This document shows, piece by piece, positions 8,211 to 16,782 of a stretch of DNA of 64,000 nt; within the stretch, counting starts at the first letter, position 1; every line of letters begins with the position of its first letter. Made by a program: the position numbers and the translations under genes. The stretch comes from Thiocapsa roseopersicina (GTDB taxonomy: Bacteria > Pseudomonadota > Gammaproteobacteria > Chromatiales > Chromatiaceae), in NCBI RefSeq assembly GCF_900106925.1, contig NZ_FNNZ01000020.1, positions 1 to 64,000 of the forward strand. Reading direction: 5' to 3'. The notes under the pieces are model-generated. The model saw nothing but the letters and a program-made list of their open reading frames with translations. It ran no database searches and was not told the DNA's origin.

Positions 8211-9285
8211 CGGCGCACCTTTTTCTGTTCACACTACTACCCACGTTTCAACGAGGCATGATTGATCATGGTCCGAACGTACGGGTTGAGCCTGTTGAAA
8301 TCAGATGCCATCATAACCGATGGGGCGAGAGCAGAAAGGCGATGCGATACCGGGTACGGGAGGGCGGACGGACGTGTGATGCAGCAGAACTGGAACGGGT
8401 TGTCGTGGAGAGCACTTACGTGAGGACGAACGCTACATCTCGACTCATCCCCCAACAGGGAACGGGTCGAGCCTAGTGGATCGTGGTCCTGCGTCGCCAC
8501 CTGCCGGGGGTGGCCGAATGCCCGTGGATACCGGTTGCCCAATGGACGTGGATTACGCAGATGGAATGCCTGGTGCGTAAGGCAGGCGAGCGCCACGCGC
8601 CGCTGCCAGGTTCCGACCGACTCCAGGTACCGTTTGCCTGTGTTCGACAACCGCCTCTCGCGCGATTTCACCCGAGCGGCCCGACTCAGGACTGGAGCGC
8701 CGAAATTACGTCCCTGTGGAAGGATCAGGGCTGGCGGCCATCGTCCTCGACCTGTTCAACCGCGAAGCGTGAGCCGGGCGCTGACACCGCGCATGTTGGC
8801 CGATCCCATCACGGAACCTCAGACCATGGGTCGGTTTCGGCGAAGCAGGGCCCAGGCTGAGCCACATTTCCGATCGAGTTCGCCATAACGTGAGACATGC
8901 GTTCCAAACGAAGCTGGCGCAGAACTGCATGGTCTGCTCGATCGACTCTCGGCGGGGAGAAAAACAGGTACCATGACCCTTGCACTTGGAAGATGAGGAA
9001 CGGAAGGGATCCTCGCAGCAGAATTGCTGCGATTTCCTGCTCGTCCCGAACGCCGATATCACCGTTGCCGAAAGTTGTGGGGAACAGCATGCGTCTTGGC
9101 ACTTCGAGTGGGGGTTGGGGTGGGCGAAAATTTTTACCCCCACTTTTACCCCCACTTTCGGGGTGGCTCTGACGGAATCATGGTGGACGTAACTGGACGA
9201 CACGAGGCATGGAGAAGAGCATTGGCATTGTTTTTATTAGCATAAATGGACGCGATTGGATGAACCTGGATTCCGCAATACCTAA
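8211..9285. other. Long noncoding stretch between integrase and attachment site
   Basis: About 1.1 kb with only short, unconvincing frames on both strands and lower GC than its surroundings in places. It contains the two 12-bp tandem repeats at 9132-9155. As the region between an integrase start and att, it probably holds the integrase promoter and arm-type binding sites. No gene can be supported. Confidence 0.45.
9132..9155 (+). repeat. Two tandem 12-bp repeats, likely integrase arm-type sites
   Basis: TTTTACCCCCAC occurs twice back to back, followed by TTTCGGGGTGG. Short G-rich/T-rich tandem repeats within 200 bp of a tRNA attachment site are common arm-type sites of P4-like integrases. 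The assignment rests on position and repeat structure only. Confidence 0.45.
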
Positions 9286-9330
9286 CTACGAACCAGGTGG
9301 TAGGAGGTTCGAATCCTTCCGGGCGCGCCA
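9286..9330 (+). other. att site: 3' half of tRNA-Arg(ACG)
   Basis: These 45 nt are a tRNA 3' half: anticodon loop CTACGAA (anticodon ACG), 3' anticodon stem CCAGG, variable loop, T arm GGAGG-TTCGAAT-CCTTC, acceptor strand CGGGCGC, discriminator G and encoded CCA. The matching 5' half (expected GCGCCCGTAGCTCAG) is absent; the 5' anticodon stem reads CCTAA and no longer pairs. It is therefore the duplicated 3' fragment left by integration into a tRNA-Arg gene. With the tRNA reading rightward, the element lies to the left and the intact tRNA is expected at its far, left end. The chromosome begins at about 9331. Confidence 0.75.
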
Positions 9331-9340
9331 AATCAATCGA

Positions 9341-9373
9341 CGGCTTAGATGTACTCGCATCTAAGCCGTTTTT
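9341..9373 (+). terminator. Rho-independent terminator of the tRNA-Arg gene
   Basis: A perfect 11-bp stem (CGGCTTAGATG at 9341-9351 with CATCTAAGCCG at 9358-9368), 6-nt loop and a run of five T. It follows the tRNA 3' end by 10 bp and is the original chromosomal terminator of the tRNA gene. Confidence 0.9.
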
Positions 9374-9641
9374 CGTTGTGCTACACCCTTTGGATTCATC
9401 GATCTGCGCGGGATCGGCTTGCCGGTTTGGCTCGCCGGCTCTCGCGCCAAGCGCTCGACCTCTTTGTTTGATGCAGAAGATGGCGAGCCTGTTTCCGTCC
9501 TGTGTTCGCGCGTTGAGGCAAACCGACAGGGGCTTTTCCGGAAGGCATCGAGATGTCGAAGCGCTCGCGCGGAAACGGGAATTGGGCATTTTCACGGCTC
9601 GGCAGCGAAGGATCCTCGGGGTCACCGATCCCGACCCGCAC

Positions 9642-10045
9642 CTAACCGAGCCAGGCGGTTCCGCCGCCGAGCTGTAGCGCCGAGCCTTCCGTCACCGCGC
9701 CCCGGGCGACCGCCACCTTGCCGCTCATGTTCGAGAAGAGCGCATTGACCGCGGCATCGTTCTTCCAGAGCGCGACGATCAGACTCTATCGGGCGCGCGT
9801 GCACTTCTGTGCGGGCTCGCTCCTGACCCCCTCGACGGACGCACCCTCCATGTCCACGGAGGCGCAGACGCCGATGTCGAGCGGACCCTCGTCGGTGTCG
9901 ATCTCGGTCGCGGCGGCCGTCGTGACGGCCTGTCCGCCGATGACCCATTAACCGATATATCCGTCCGCGGGTCGGCTTTCGACTATCCCGTCCCGTAGAA
10001 ATCGTCGTCGGCCACGACGCCGAGCGAAAAGGCGAGGGCGGAGGT
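9642..10045 (-). pseudogene. Broken gene for a small exported protein (DUF5666-like)
   Basis: Reading leftward, a signal-peptide-like start (RRFTSALAFSLGVVA) runs into DDFYGTG and then a stop. The frame resumes with GGQAVTTAAATEIDTDEGPL and SVEGVRSEPAQKCTR, resembling small OB-fold DUF5666-type periplasmic proteins. A TAG near 9785 interrupts again before a final piece (ALWKNDAAVNALFSNMSGK) ending at 9642. Several stops and lost joints mark it as decayed. The family call is by eye and weak; that it is a remnant is better supported. Confidence 0.4.
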
Positions 10046-10057
10046 GAAACGACGACT

Positions 10058-10594
10058 TCAGTAGTGCACCCGCCCAGGACTGGCGGCGTACGCTTCGAGG
10101 ATCTTGAGTGCCTCCGCCCGAAGCAGCGGAATCTCGGGGATTGCTCGCTGTCCCGGTGGCTTTGCCAACTGCTCATGGATGAAGTGGTCATCGAAGCCGA
10201 TGGCGGCCGCATCCTGGATGCTGAATCCGTAGAACACGCGCTCGATCCGCGCCCAGTAGATCGCACCGAGGCACATGGGGCAGGGCTGGCCGCTGGTGTA
10301 CAGATCGCACCCCTGCAGGCCGATGCTCCCGATCCGTCGGCAGGCATCGCGGATCGCGACCATCTCGCCATGGGTGGTTGGATCACGGGTGGCGATGACC
10401 CGGTTCCAGCCCTCCCCGATGATGTGCCCGGCACGCACGATCACGGCACCGAAAGGCCCGCCGTCGCCCGCTGCCGAGCCCCGACGGCCCAGCTCGATGG
10501 CGCGCCGCATGAAGCGCACCTGATCGGATGATCCCGCGGCATCCCCGGAGCTTCCAACCGAAAGATCCGACTGCTCGCCCATATCAATGCCCAT
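10058..10594 (-). CDS. Nucleoside/guanine deaminase (CMP/dCMP deaminase fold)
   Basis: A 178-aa zinc-dependent deaminase. Zinc motifs are visible as THGEMVAIRDA (His ligand and catalytic Glu; HGE rather than the common HAE) and PCPMCLGAIYWAR (two Cys ligands). These motifs, and DPTTHGEMVAIRDACRRIG in particular, resemble Bacillus-type guanine deaminase GuaD more than the tRNA deaminase TadA, so guanine to xanthine conversion is the likely reaction. The first 25 residues are a low-complexity extension; a later start is possible. It stands alone, just outside the integrated element. Confidence 0.8.
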   Translation of the reverse strand: MGIDMGEQSDLSVGSSGDAAGSSDQVRFMRRAIELGRRGSAAGDGGPFGAVIVRAGHIIGEGWNRVIATRDPTTHGEMVAIRDACRRIGSIGLQGCDLYTSGQPCPMCLGAIYWARIERVFYGFSIQDAAAIGFDDHFIHEQLAKPPGQRAIPEIPLLRAEALKILEAYAASPGRVHY

Positions 10595-11109
10595 CGGCTT
10601 GCGGCTGCCCCGGCCGTTCCGTCATGATCTTCCTGCACGCCGCCATACATGCTTCGCTCGATTGAACTTCTTTGTCGGACCCTCGAACTGCCCCCACAGG
10701 CAGTAGATCTAGCCGGCAAGGCGATCATGCCGCCAGTCCAGCACGCGATCGATCGCATCGCAGCATTCGGCCAGGCGCGGTCGGCGTCCTCGTGGACTGT
10801 CCAAGGAAGCGTACGGCAACGATGATCTCGCGGATGTCGATCCTGCGCCGGCCCAGTCGTCGAGCGTCCGCAATGATCCACCTCCGGGGATACGACTTCG
10901 ATAAGGCTATTTTACTGTTTGCCACGGCCGCTGGACAGGCGGCGAGGCGTTGCCGCAGCCTCTCGGCGGATTGACAGGCCGTCGCCCCGTGCGGCTCAAT
11001 GCGTCGCTCACAGCAGCGGACTCGAGGAACCTTCGCACCCGATGGGAGCTCTACGCTGCGGCCTTTCCCTTTTTTACCCGAACCCTTTTGACCGGAAGGA
11101 GAGTTTCCA
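10595..11109. other. Intergenic stretch without recognisable gene
   Basis: About 515 bp before the DUF2076 gene. Open frames exist on the minus strand but none reads like a known protein or has a convincing start. The plus-strand promoter and ribosome binding site of the next gene (AAGGAGAG just before 11110) lie at its right end. Confidence 0.4.
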
Positions 11110-11754
11110 GTGGATCACGACGAGCACAGCATGATCGGCAACCTTTTCGCCAAGCTCAAGCAGGCAGAACAGCAGGCTGGCCCCCGCGATCCGGCTGCGG
11201 AGCAGGAGATCACCGCGGCCGTGAGCCGGCAGCCCGCCGCGCCCTACTACATGTCTCAGGTCATCCTGATTCAAGAGCAGACGGTGCAGGCCCAGAACCA
11301 ACGAATCCAAGAGCTGGAGAAGCAGCTTGCCGAGCGCCCCGCGGCGGGCGGCGGATTCCTCGGCGGTCTCTTCGGGGGCGGGGCGGCTCCGGGCGCAAGC
11401 GCTGCGCGGCCAACGGCCGAGCGCACGCCGGCCATGACTCCGGGCAGCACGCCGGCGACGGCTGCGGGCGCAGCTCCGGGCATGGCGTTCGGCAAATCGT
11501 CCGCCCCCGCAGCTCCGAGCCGAGGGTGGTCGCAGCCGACACCGTCCGCCGGGGGCGGCTTCATGGCATCGGCCCTGACGACCGCCGCGGGCGTCGCCGG
11601 CGGCATCATGATGGCCAACGCCCTCACCGGTCTGTTCGGCGGCAACGAGGCCCAGGCGTCGGAAACACCTGCGGAGCCCGACGAGGCGCCCCTCGAGTCC
11701 GAGGAAGCCTTCCCGGACGAGGGCGGTGATTTCGAATCCTTCGAGGAGTTCTGA
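11110..11754 (+). CDS. DUF2076 family protein
   Basis: A 214-aa protein with the conserved DUF2076 start: SMIGNLFAKLKQAEQQAG, then QPAAPYYMSQVILIQEQ and a coiled coil (QNQRIQELEKQLAER, residues about 58-75). A Gly/Ala/Pro-rich middle contains two glycine-rich hydrophobic patches (GGGFLGGLFGGG and the segment around residues 148-178), and the tail is acidic. The family is widespread in proteobacteria and implicated in envelope or periplasmic ligand binding, but no reaction is known. A good Shine-Dalgarno (AAGGAGAG) precedes the ATG. Confidence 0.88.
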   Translation: MDHDEHSMIGNLFAKLKQAEQQAGPRDPAAEQEITAAVSRQPAAPYYMSQVILIQEQTVQAQNQRIQELEKQLAERPAAGGGFLGGLFGGGAAPGASAARPTAERTPAMTPGSTPATAAGAAPGMAFGKSSAPAAPSRGWSQPTPSAGGGFMASALTTAAGVAGGIMMANALTGLFGGNEAQASETPAEPDEAPLESEEAFPDEGGDFESFEEF

Positions 11755-11861
11755 TCCACGCCCGGCGCATCGCCCTTGCCGATGAACGGGGCCGGTTTGG
11801 CCCCAAAGGTCGGCGATGCGCTTCCTGCGTTGGGCGAGGCTCGTCTCCGTTACGGGCACTG

Positions 11862-13145
11862 ATGGATAAGCGTATGAGGAATCGACGTTTCGGACAGCTT
11901 GCGACCGCGCTTGTCTGCGCCCTATCGGGTGCCCTGGTGGATGCGGCTTGTCTGGATATCGACGCCTCATCCAGTCCCTGTCGATATCCGGCGGGCGATG
12001 CCTGGTGTGCCCGCAACGACGGCGCCAATCTTTACGCGTATAAAGACGGCTGCGTCGACGAAGGTCGGCTCGCACAAACCGAGACGCCGGCTCGCGCGCC
12101 GGCCAAGGCCGCACCGGGAGATCCCGTTGCCGTCTGGGACTGCGCCAAGGCCAGAACCGACGTGGAGCGCTTGATCTGCGCCAACCCCGACATCCGAGCC
12201 CGGGACGCGAGAATGGGTGTCCTCTACACCGAGTTGCAGGCGCTCGGCCTCTCGCCCGAGCGGATGCAGAAAGCCTGGCTCAGAAACGAGCGCGCCGCTT
12301 GCGGTGATGCGGATTGTTTGCGCGCCCTCTATGCCGAACGCATCCGCTACTTCGAGTCGCTCTTACAATCCGGTGCTGCGGAGCGCAAGGCGGTTCGGGA
12401 CGAACCGGATTCGGAGCCCGTTGCGCCAATCGCTGATCCGCCGGCGCCCGATACCGAGGTCGATCGGAATCCGGCGCTGCCGCCCGCGACCGAGCCGGCA
12501 CCGACTGACCCTTGGGCGTCGAGCTCGGAGGCGACCTTGCCGACGGATGAGCCCGTGGCCTTCCTCCCCGAGCTGCCGCAGCCGGAGTTACCCTCCGCAT
12601 TTTCGGGTGACGCCTCGGCTGTCGGCGGCATGCCCGGCTCTTCCGACGCTGCTCCGGGCCAGCCCGGCCATCAGGCACCTTCTGGCTGGCTGCGCGTCGG
12701 CGTTGTCGCGGGGGGTGCAGCCGCGCTGATCCTGGCGATCGGTCTCTTCGCGTGGCTGCGGCGCACCCGGATCCGCGGCGCGGTTGCTGTCTCCAGCGAT
12801 CACCTCGCATCTCTGCTTGAGTGGTTTCAGACGGTGTCGGCGGACTGGTTCGCTGTGCTGCGGCGACTCCGCGCCCCTGTCCGCGCTCCGCGGCTCGCTT
12901 CCTCGCAGGTCTCGCAGAAGCCATCGCGCCCCGCTGAACCATGCTTCTCGGACGAGATCCTCGCACGCTTGCACGCGCTGGCACGGCCCGGAGAATCGCT
13001 GTCGTCCGTTCTCGGGCGAGCGGTCGCCGCGCTGGAAACCGCCTCGGACCAGCCGCGGGAGACGGTCGTTTTATCCCGCATGGCAGCACTTGAGGCCCGC
13101 TTGGCAGAGTTGGAAGGCAAGAGGTCGACGTCTAAATACCCCTGA
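11862..13145 (+). CDS. LprI/DUF1311-domain protein with transmembrane anchor
   Basis: A 427-aa protein: signal peptide (cleavage near VDA-ACLD), an LprI-type domain at about residues 88-170 (DCAKARTDVERLICANPDIR, then MQKAWLRNERAAC, CLRALYAERI), an acidic Pro/Glu-rich linker, one transmembrane helix at about 285-305 (VGVVAGGAAALILAIGLFAW) and a cytoplasmic tail ending in a helix (MAALEARLAELEGK). LprI domains inhibit lysozyme or bind envelope ligands in some species. The length and membrane anchor are unusual for the family. Start could also be the Met at codon 5. Confidence 0.7.
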   Translation: MDKRMRNRRFGQLATALVCALSGALVDAACLDIDASSSPCRYPAGDAWCARNDGANLYAYKDGCVDEGRLAQTETPARAPAKAAPGDPVAVWDCAKARTDVERLICANPDIRARDARMGVLYTELQALGLSPERMQKAWLRNERAACGDADCLRALYAERIRYFESLLQSGAAERKAVRDEPDSEPVAPIADPPAPDTEVDRNPALPPATEPAPTDPWASSSEATLPTDEPVAFLPELPQPELPSAFSGDASAVGGMPGSSDAAPGQPGHQAPSGWLRVGVVAGGAAALILAIGLFAWLRRTRIRGAVAVSSDHLASLLEWFQTVSADWFAVLRRLRAPVRAPRLASSQVSQKPSRPAEPCFSDEILARLHALARPGESLSSVLGRAVAALETASDQPRETVVLSRMAALEARLAELEGKRSTSKYP

Positions 13146-13247
13146 GCGACCGCAGTGGGATTGCCCTGTCGCCGAACGCAGCCTTTCCCTCCAAGCACAC
13201 TCTGCTAAAGTGCCTGCCCGCCGTCCACTCGGGATCGTCCGCTCGTA

Positions 13248-14339
13248 ATGCCTCGCCGTCCGTCTCGCAAAGCGCCTCCGCCTCGAGCTGCAACCCGACT
13301 CGCCGGGCTTGCCCGATTGGTGCCGGCGCTGCGCCGAAGCATGATCGCGCTGCGGGATCTCGGTATTGGGCTGGTCTTGATCTGCGTCGTTTCCTTCCTG
13401 CCGATGAGCCTGACGCAGAGCTGGCCGGAACCTGCGGGTCGTGCGGTCGAGATCGCGCGCGACATCCGCGTCTTGTTGTTCGACGTGGTGCGCAAGACGG
13501 CTGTCGGCGTCGGATCCCTGCTCTCGTTCGGCGATGGGGGTGTCGCGGCGCCGGTTCGTGCAACCGCCGAACCTACCTTAGGGTGGTGGCCGTTCGATCG
13601 TCGGGCGTTCGGCGCTTTGGCTGCGTCCGACGCTCCTCGGTCCGGGATTGCCGGCAGCTTCGATGATGCTCGTACAGTCTTGCTCGACACCGTCTACGCC
13701 GATCGTCGGGTCACCTTCTTCTGCGGCTGTCGCTACGACCTCCGGGGTCGGATCGACCTTGCGGGCTGCGGTCTGGGCGTGCTGGTCGGCAGCCGCCGGG
13801 CGGAGCAGGTCGAGGCCGCGCATGTCGTCTCGGCAGCCCAACTCGGAGGGTCGCGCCGCTGTTGGCGTGAGCCCGCAGCCTTCGCCGCCTGCACGGCCGG
13901 CGGGGCGGCTCCCCTCTCGGGGACGGCCTGCTGCGAACGGGTGGATCCCGCCTTTGCCGCTGCACACCAGGATCTGCACAACCTTGTTCCCGCGGTCGGA
14001 GCGATCACGGCCGCGCGCTCGGATCACGTGTGGGGCGAGCTGCGCTCGGGACAACAGCTGGGCGATTGCGCGATCCGTTTCGACCCCATCCTGCGCCGGG
14101 TACAGCCTCCGGAGGAGGTGCGCGGGGACATCGCCCGGACGGTGTTCTACATGCGCGACACCCACGGGGTGCGCCTCGGCCGTCAGGACGTCCAGCGCTA
14201 TACGGCGTGGAGCAACGCCGATCCACCCGATGCCCCGGAGATCGAGCGCAATCGGCGGATCAGGCGCGTGCAGGGCAGGGGGAACCGTTATGTAGAGGAC
14301 GAGCGGCGGTTCCGAGCGTCCTTGGAAACGGCGATGTAG
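13248..14339 (+). CDS. Endonuclease I (EndA/Vvn)-like protein, membrane-anchored, key residues altered
   Basis: A 363-aa protein with a transmembrane helix at about residues 38-55 and an EndA-type domain from about 140. Family marks: TFFCGCRYD, AHVVSAAQLG, DLHNLVPAVGAIT, RGDIARTVFYMRD, and the Cys pairs. EndA is a periplasmic nuclease cutting double-stranded DNA. The catalytic block WEHVVPA is here EAAHVVSA, keeping His but losing the neighbouring Glu; the EVNGDR block is AITAAR, losing the Asn. In Vvn these Glu and Asn bind the metal, so the protein may be inactive or use another metal site. The N-terminal 130 residues are an extension relative to EndA. Confidence 0.78.
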   Translation: MPRRPSRKAPPPRAATRLAGLARLVPALRRSMIALRDLGIGLVLICVVSFLPMSLTQSWPEPAGRAVEIARDIRVLLFDVVRKTAVGVGSLLSFGDGGVAAPVRATAEPTLGWWPFDRRAFGALAASDAPRSGIAGSFDDARTVLLDTVYADRRVTFFCGCRYDLRGRIDLAGCGLGVLVGSRRAEQVEAAHVVSAAQLGGSRRCWREPAAFAACTAGGAAPLSGTACCERVDPAFAAAHQDLHNLVPAVGAITAARSDHVWGELRSGQQLGDCAIRFDPILRRVQPPEEVRGDIARTVFYMRDTHGVRLGRQDVQRYTAWSNADPPDAPEIERNRRIRRVQGRGNRYVEDERRFRASLETAM

Positions 14340-14376
14340 CCGGGCCGGGGCACGTCCGTTGTGCCGTAATCCTCGG

Positions 14377-16620
14377 CTATTTGAGGTTCTTGTCCCGCAA
14401 CCGCCATTGGAAATGGCTCAAGAGCTTGGAGCGCACCTTCTTCTCCTTGTGCTTGGCCGCCGCGGCGAGACGCTTTTCGGCGACACCGATCAGGGTCTCC
14501 TGGGCACCCTTGGCGTTTTCGTCTTCCGGTGTGCGTTGGGTATAAATGCCGTCCGAATCCATGTCCCAGGCCGAGCGGGTATCGGCGAACTGCACGTCCA
14601 GAATAAGCCTCAGCTCCTGCCTAAGCTCCGGGTTCTCGACCGGGGCATGTACCTCGACGCGGCTGTCGAGATTACGGCCCATCATGTCGGCCGAGCCGAT
14701 GTAGTACTCTTCCGCGCCGCCGTTCTTGAAATAGATGATCCGGCCGTGCTCGAGGAAGCGCCCGACGATGCTGACGACGCGGCCAGTCTCGCTGATCCCG
14801 GGCAGACCGGGTCGATAGCGGCAGGTGTCGCGGATGATGAGATCGACCTTCACGCCGGCGCGGCTGGCCTTGTAGAGCGCACGCGTGATCTCGGGGTCTT
14901 CCAGCGCATTCATCTTCATCTGGATCAGTCCGCCGCCTTGGCGCTTGTGATGCTCGATCTCGCGATTGATCTTCTCGATGATCCCGCGCTTGAGCGTATA
15001 GGGCGCGGCGAGGATCTTGCGATAGCTCGGGGGCGGCGAATAGCCGGTGAGATAATTAAAAAGCTCGGTGAGGTCCTGGCCGATGTCCTCGTCGCAGCCG
15101 AGCATACCCAGATCCGTATAGAGCTTGGCCGTGCCCGAATGATAGTTGCCGGTGCCGATGTGGTAATAGCGGCGCAATTGCGAGTAGTCGCGCCGCACGA
15201 TGAAGATGAGCTTGCTGTGGGTCTTCAGTCCCATGACGCCGTAGTTGACGTGGATGCCTTCGGCTTCCAGACGCCGTGCCCAGACGATGTTGGCGGCTTC
15301 GTCGAAGCGCGCCTTGAGCTCGACCAGCACCGCGACCTGCTTGCCGTTGCGCGCGGCCTGCATCAGCGAGTCCAGGATCGGGCCGGCCGAGGTGCGGTAA
15401 AGCGTCATCTTGATGGCGAGCACCTTGGGGTCTTCAGCGGCGGTGCGCAGGAAACGCTCGACCGAGGTGCTGAAGGCCTGGTAGGGATGCTGGAGCAGGA
15501 GCGGCCCGTTCTCGCGGATGATATGGAAGATGTTGCGCCGATCGTTGGCGAGCAACGGGTGATCGACTGCACGGTGGGTCTTGTCGTGCAGCTCGGGCTT
15601 CTCGATTCCGGCGATCTCGAAGAGGTCGCGCAGGGCCATCATGCCCTCGACTTCGAAGACGTCTTCGTCCTCGTTCAGACCCAGCTCGGCGGCAAGCATG
15701 CCGCGATGGGTCCGTTCCATCCCGGGTTGGACCTCCAGACGCACGATGGGCGCGAAGTGGCGCTCGCGCAGCTCGGTTTCGATCATCTCCAGCAGATCGT
15801 TCGCAGCCTCGGCGTCCGGCTCGACGATGGCGTTGCGGGTGATCCGAAAGAGTGCGCAGGAGTCGATCTCCATCCCCGGGAAGAGCATGTCGAGGTTCTT
15901 CACCATCAGGTCTTCGAGTGTGACGAAGGTGGTGGTGCCGTCGATGGCGATCAGGCGCCGCGACACGTCCTTGCTGACCGGCACCTTCACGCGTGCCATG
16001 TAAACCTCGCTGCCGCCCGGGAAGCGCAGGGTGACGAGCAGGTTCAGGGTCAGGTTGGAGATGAAGGGGAAGGGATGGGCCGGGTCCATGGCCAAGGGGG
16101 TGAGCATCGGGAAGATGTTGGCGCGGAAATAATCGCGCAGCCGCTCACGCGCCTCCGCCGGCAGATCGTCGTAGAGTGCGATGCGGATGTCGTGTTGCGC
16201 GAGCTCCTGCATCAGGATGCTGTCGATGCGCTGCATCTCGGTCTGAAATTCGCGGACCGCGGCCTGGCATTCCTTGAGCTGCTGCAAGGGGGTGCGGCCG
16301 TCTACACTCGGGGTGTGCACCCCGGCGGCGATCTGCTGCTTGAGACCGCCGATGCGTTTCATGAAGAATTCATCGAGGTTGTTGCTGACGATCGCCAGAA
16401 ACTTCACCCGCTCCAGCAACGGTGTGCGGCTGTCGTCCGCCTCGTGGAGGACGCGGCGGTTGAACGCAAGCCAGGTCAGCTCGCGATTCAGATAGAGCGA
16501 GGGGTCGCCAAGGTCGATCTCGTCCGGGATGCTCGGGGCGACGTCCGGGGTCGGATCGACGTCTTGCACGAACTCGGAATCCTCGTCGATGGCTTTCTGG
16601 ATCTCGTTCTTGTTCAGCAT
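14377..16620 (-). CDS. ppk1: Polyphosphate kinase 1
   Basis: A 747-aa enzyme making polyphosphate from ATP reversibly at the inner membrane. The N domain (SLYLNRELTWLAFNRRVL, NNLDEFFMKRIGG) begins at about residue 40. The phospholipase-D-like C half carries GLKTHSKL with the phosphorylated His and the second HIGTGNYHSGTAKLY block. Length is slightly above average owing to a 40-residue acidic N-terminal extension. The gene stands alone, divergent from cmoA; a weak Pho-box-like repeat lies in the shared upstream region. Assignment is certain. Confidence 0.97.
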   Translation of the reverse strand: MLNKNEIQKAIDEDSEFVQDVDPTPDVAPSIPDEIDLGDPSLYLNRELTWLAFNRRVLHEADDSRTPLLERVKFLAIVSNNLDEFFMKRIGGLKQQIAAGVHTPSVDGRTPLQQLKECQAAVREFQTEMQRIDSILMQELAQHDIRIALYDDLPAEARERLRDYFRANIFPMLTPLAMDPAHPFPFISNLTLNLLVTLRFPGGSEVYMARVKVPVSKDVSRRLIAIDGTTTFVTLEDLMVKNLDMLFPGMEIDSCALFRITRNAIVEPDAEAANDLLEMIETELRERHFAPIVRLEVQPGMERTHRGMLAAELGLNEDEDVFEVEGMMALRDLFEIAGIEKPELHDKTHRAVDHPLLANDRRNIFHIIRENGPLLLQHPYQAFSTSVERFLRTAAEDPKVLAIKMTLYRTSAGPILDSLMQAARNGKQVAVLVELKARFDEAANIVWARRLEAEGIHVNYGVMGLKTHSKLIFIVRRDYSQLRRYYHIGTGNYHSGTAKLYTDLGMLGCDEDIGQDLTELFNYLTGYSPPPSYRKILAAPYTLKRGIIEKINREIEHHKRQGGGLIQMKMNALEDPEITRALYKASRAGVKVDLIIRDTCRYRPGLPGISETGRVVSIVGRFLEHGRIIYFKNGGAEEYYIGSADMMGRNLDSRVEVHAPVENPELRQELRLILDVQFADTRSAWDMDSDGIYTQRTPEDENAKGAQETLIGVAEKRLAAAAKHKEKKVRSKLLSHFQWRLRDKNLK

Positions 16621-16695
16621 GTTGCGTTCCCTTTGACGGCAGGTCGGCAGTGGTGTGGGCGGGGCAGGTATTCTAGCAACCGCGCGGCGGGCGAA

Positions 16696-16713
16696 GATGG
16701 CGGTTTAATGACG
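16696..16713 (-). promoter_or_regulatory. Weak Pho-box candidate upstream of ppk1
   Basis: On the minus strand CGTCATTAAACCGCCATC contains CGTCA and CGCCA 11 bp apart, a partial match to the PhoB direct repeat. No -10 hexamer lies at the expected distance (TAGAAT is about 27 bp downstream), so support is weak. Confidence 0.25.
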
Positions 16714-16782
16714 TGACTCTGCCTTGCCTTCCGTATTGCTGCAAGCCCATCATGACTGTGATCGAGGATGCGAAGTTTGACG

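Noticed and set aside
8211-9285. Excisionase or other small gene beside the integrase
   Set aside because: Several 60-160-codon frames exist, but none has a helix-turn-helix pattern, a good ribosome binding site or normal codon use.
9230-9330. Complete tRNA gene
   Set aside because: Only the 3' half is present; no 5' acceptor strand or D arm pairs with it.
9622-10434. 270-codon minus-strand open frame
   Set aside because: It runs out of frame through the guanine-deaminase gene and the decayed DUF5666-like gene and resembles no protein.
14359-16716. 785-codon plus-strand open frame
   Set aside because: It is antisense to ppk1, which is unmistakable; the length comes from high-GC codon bias.
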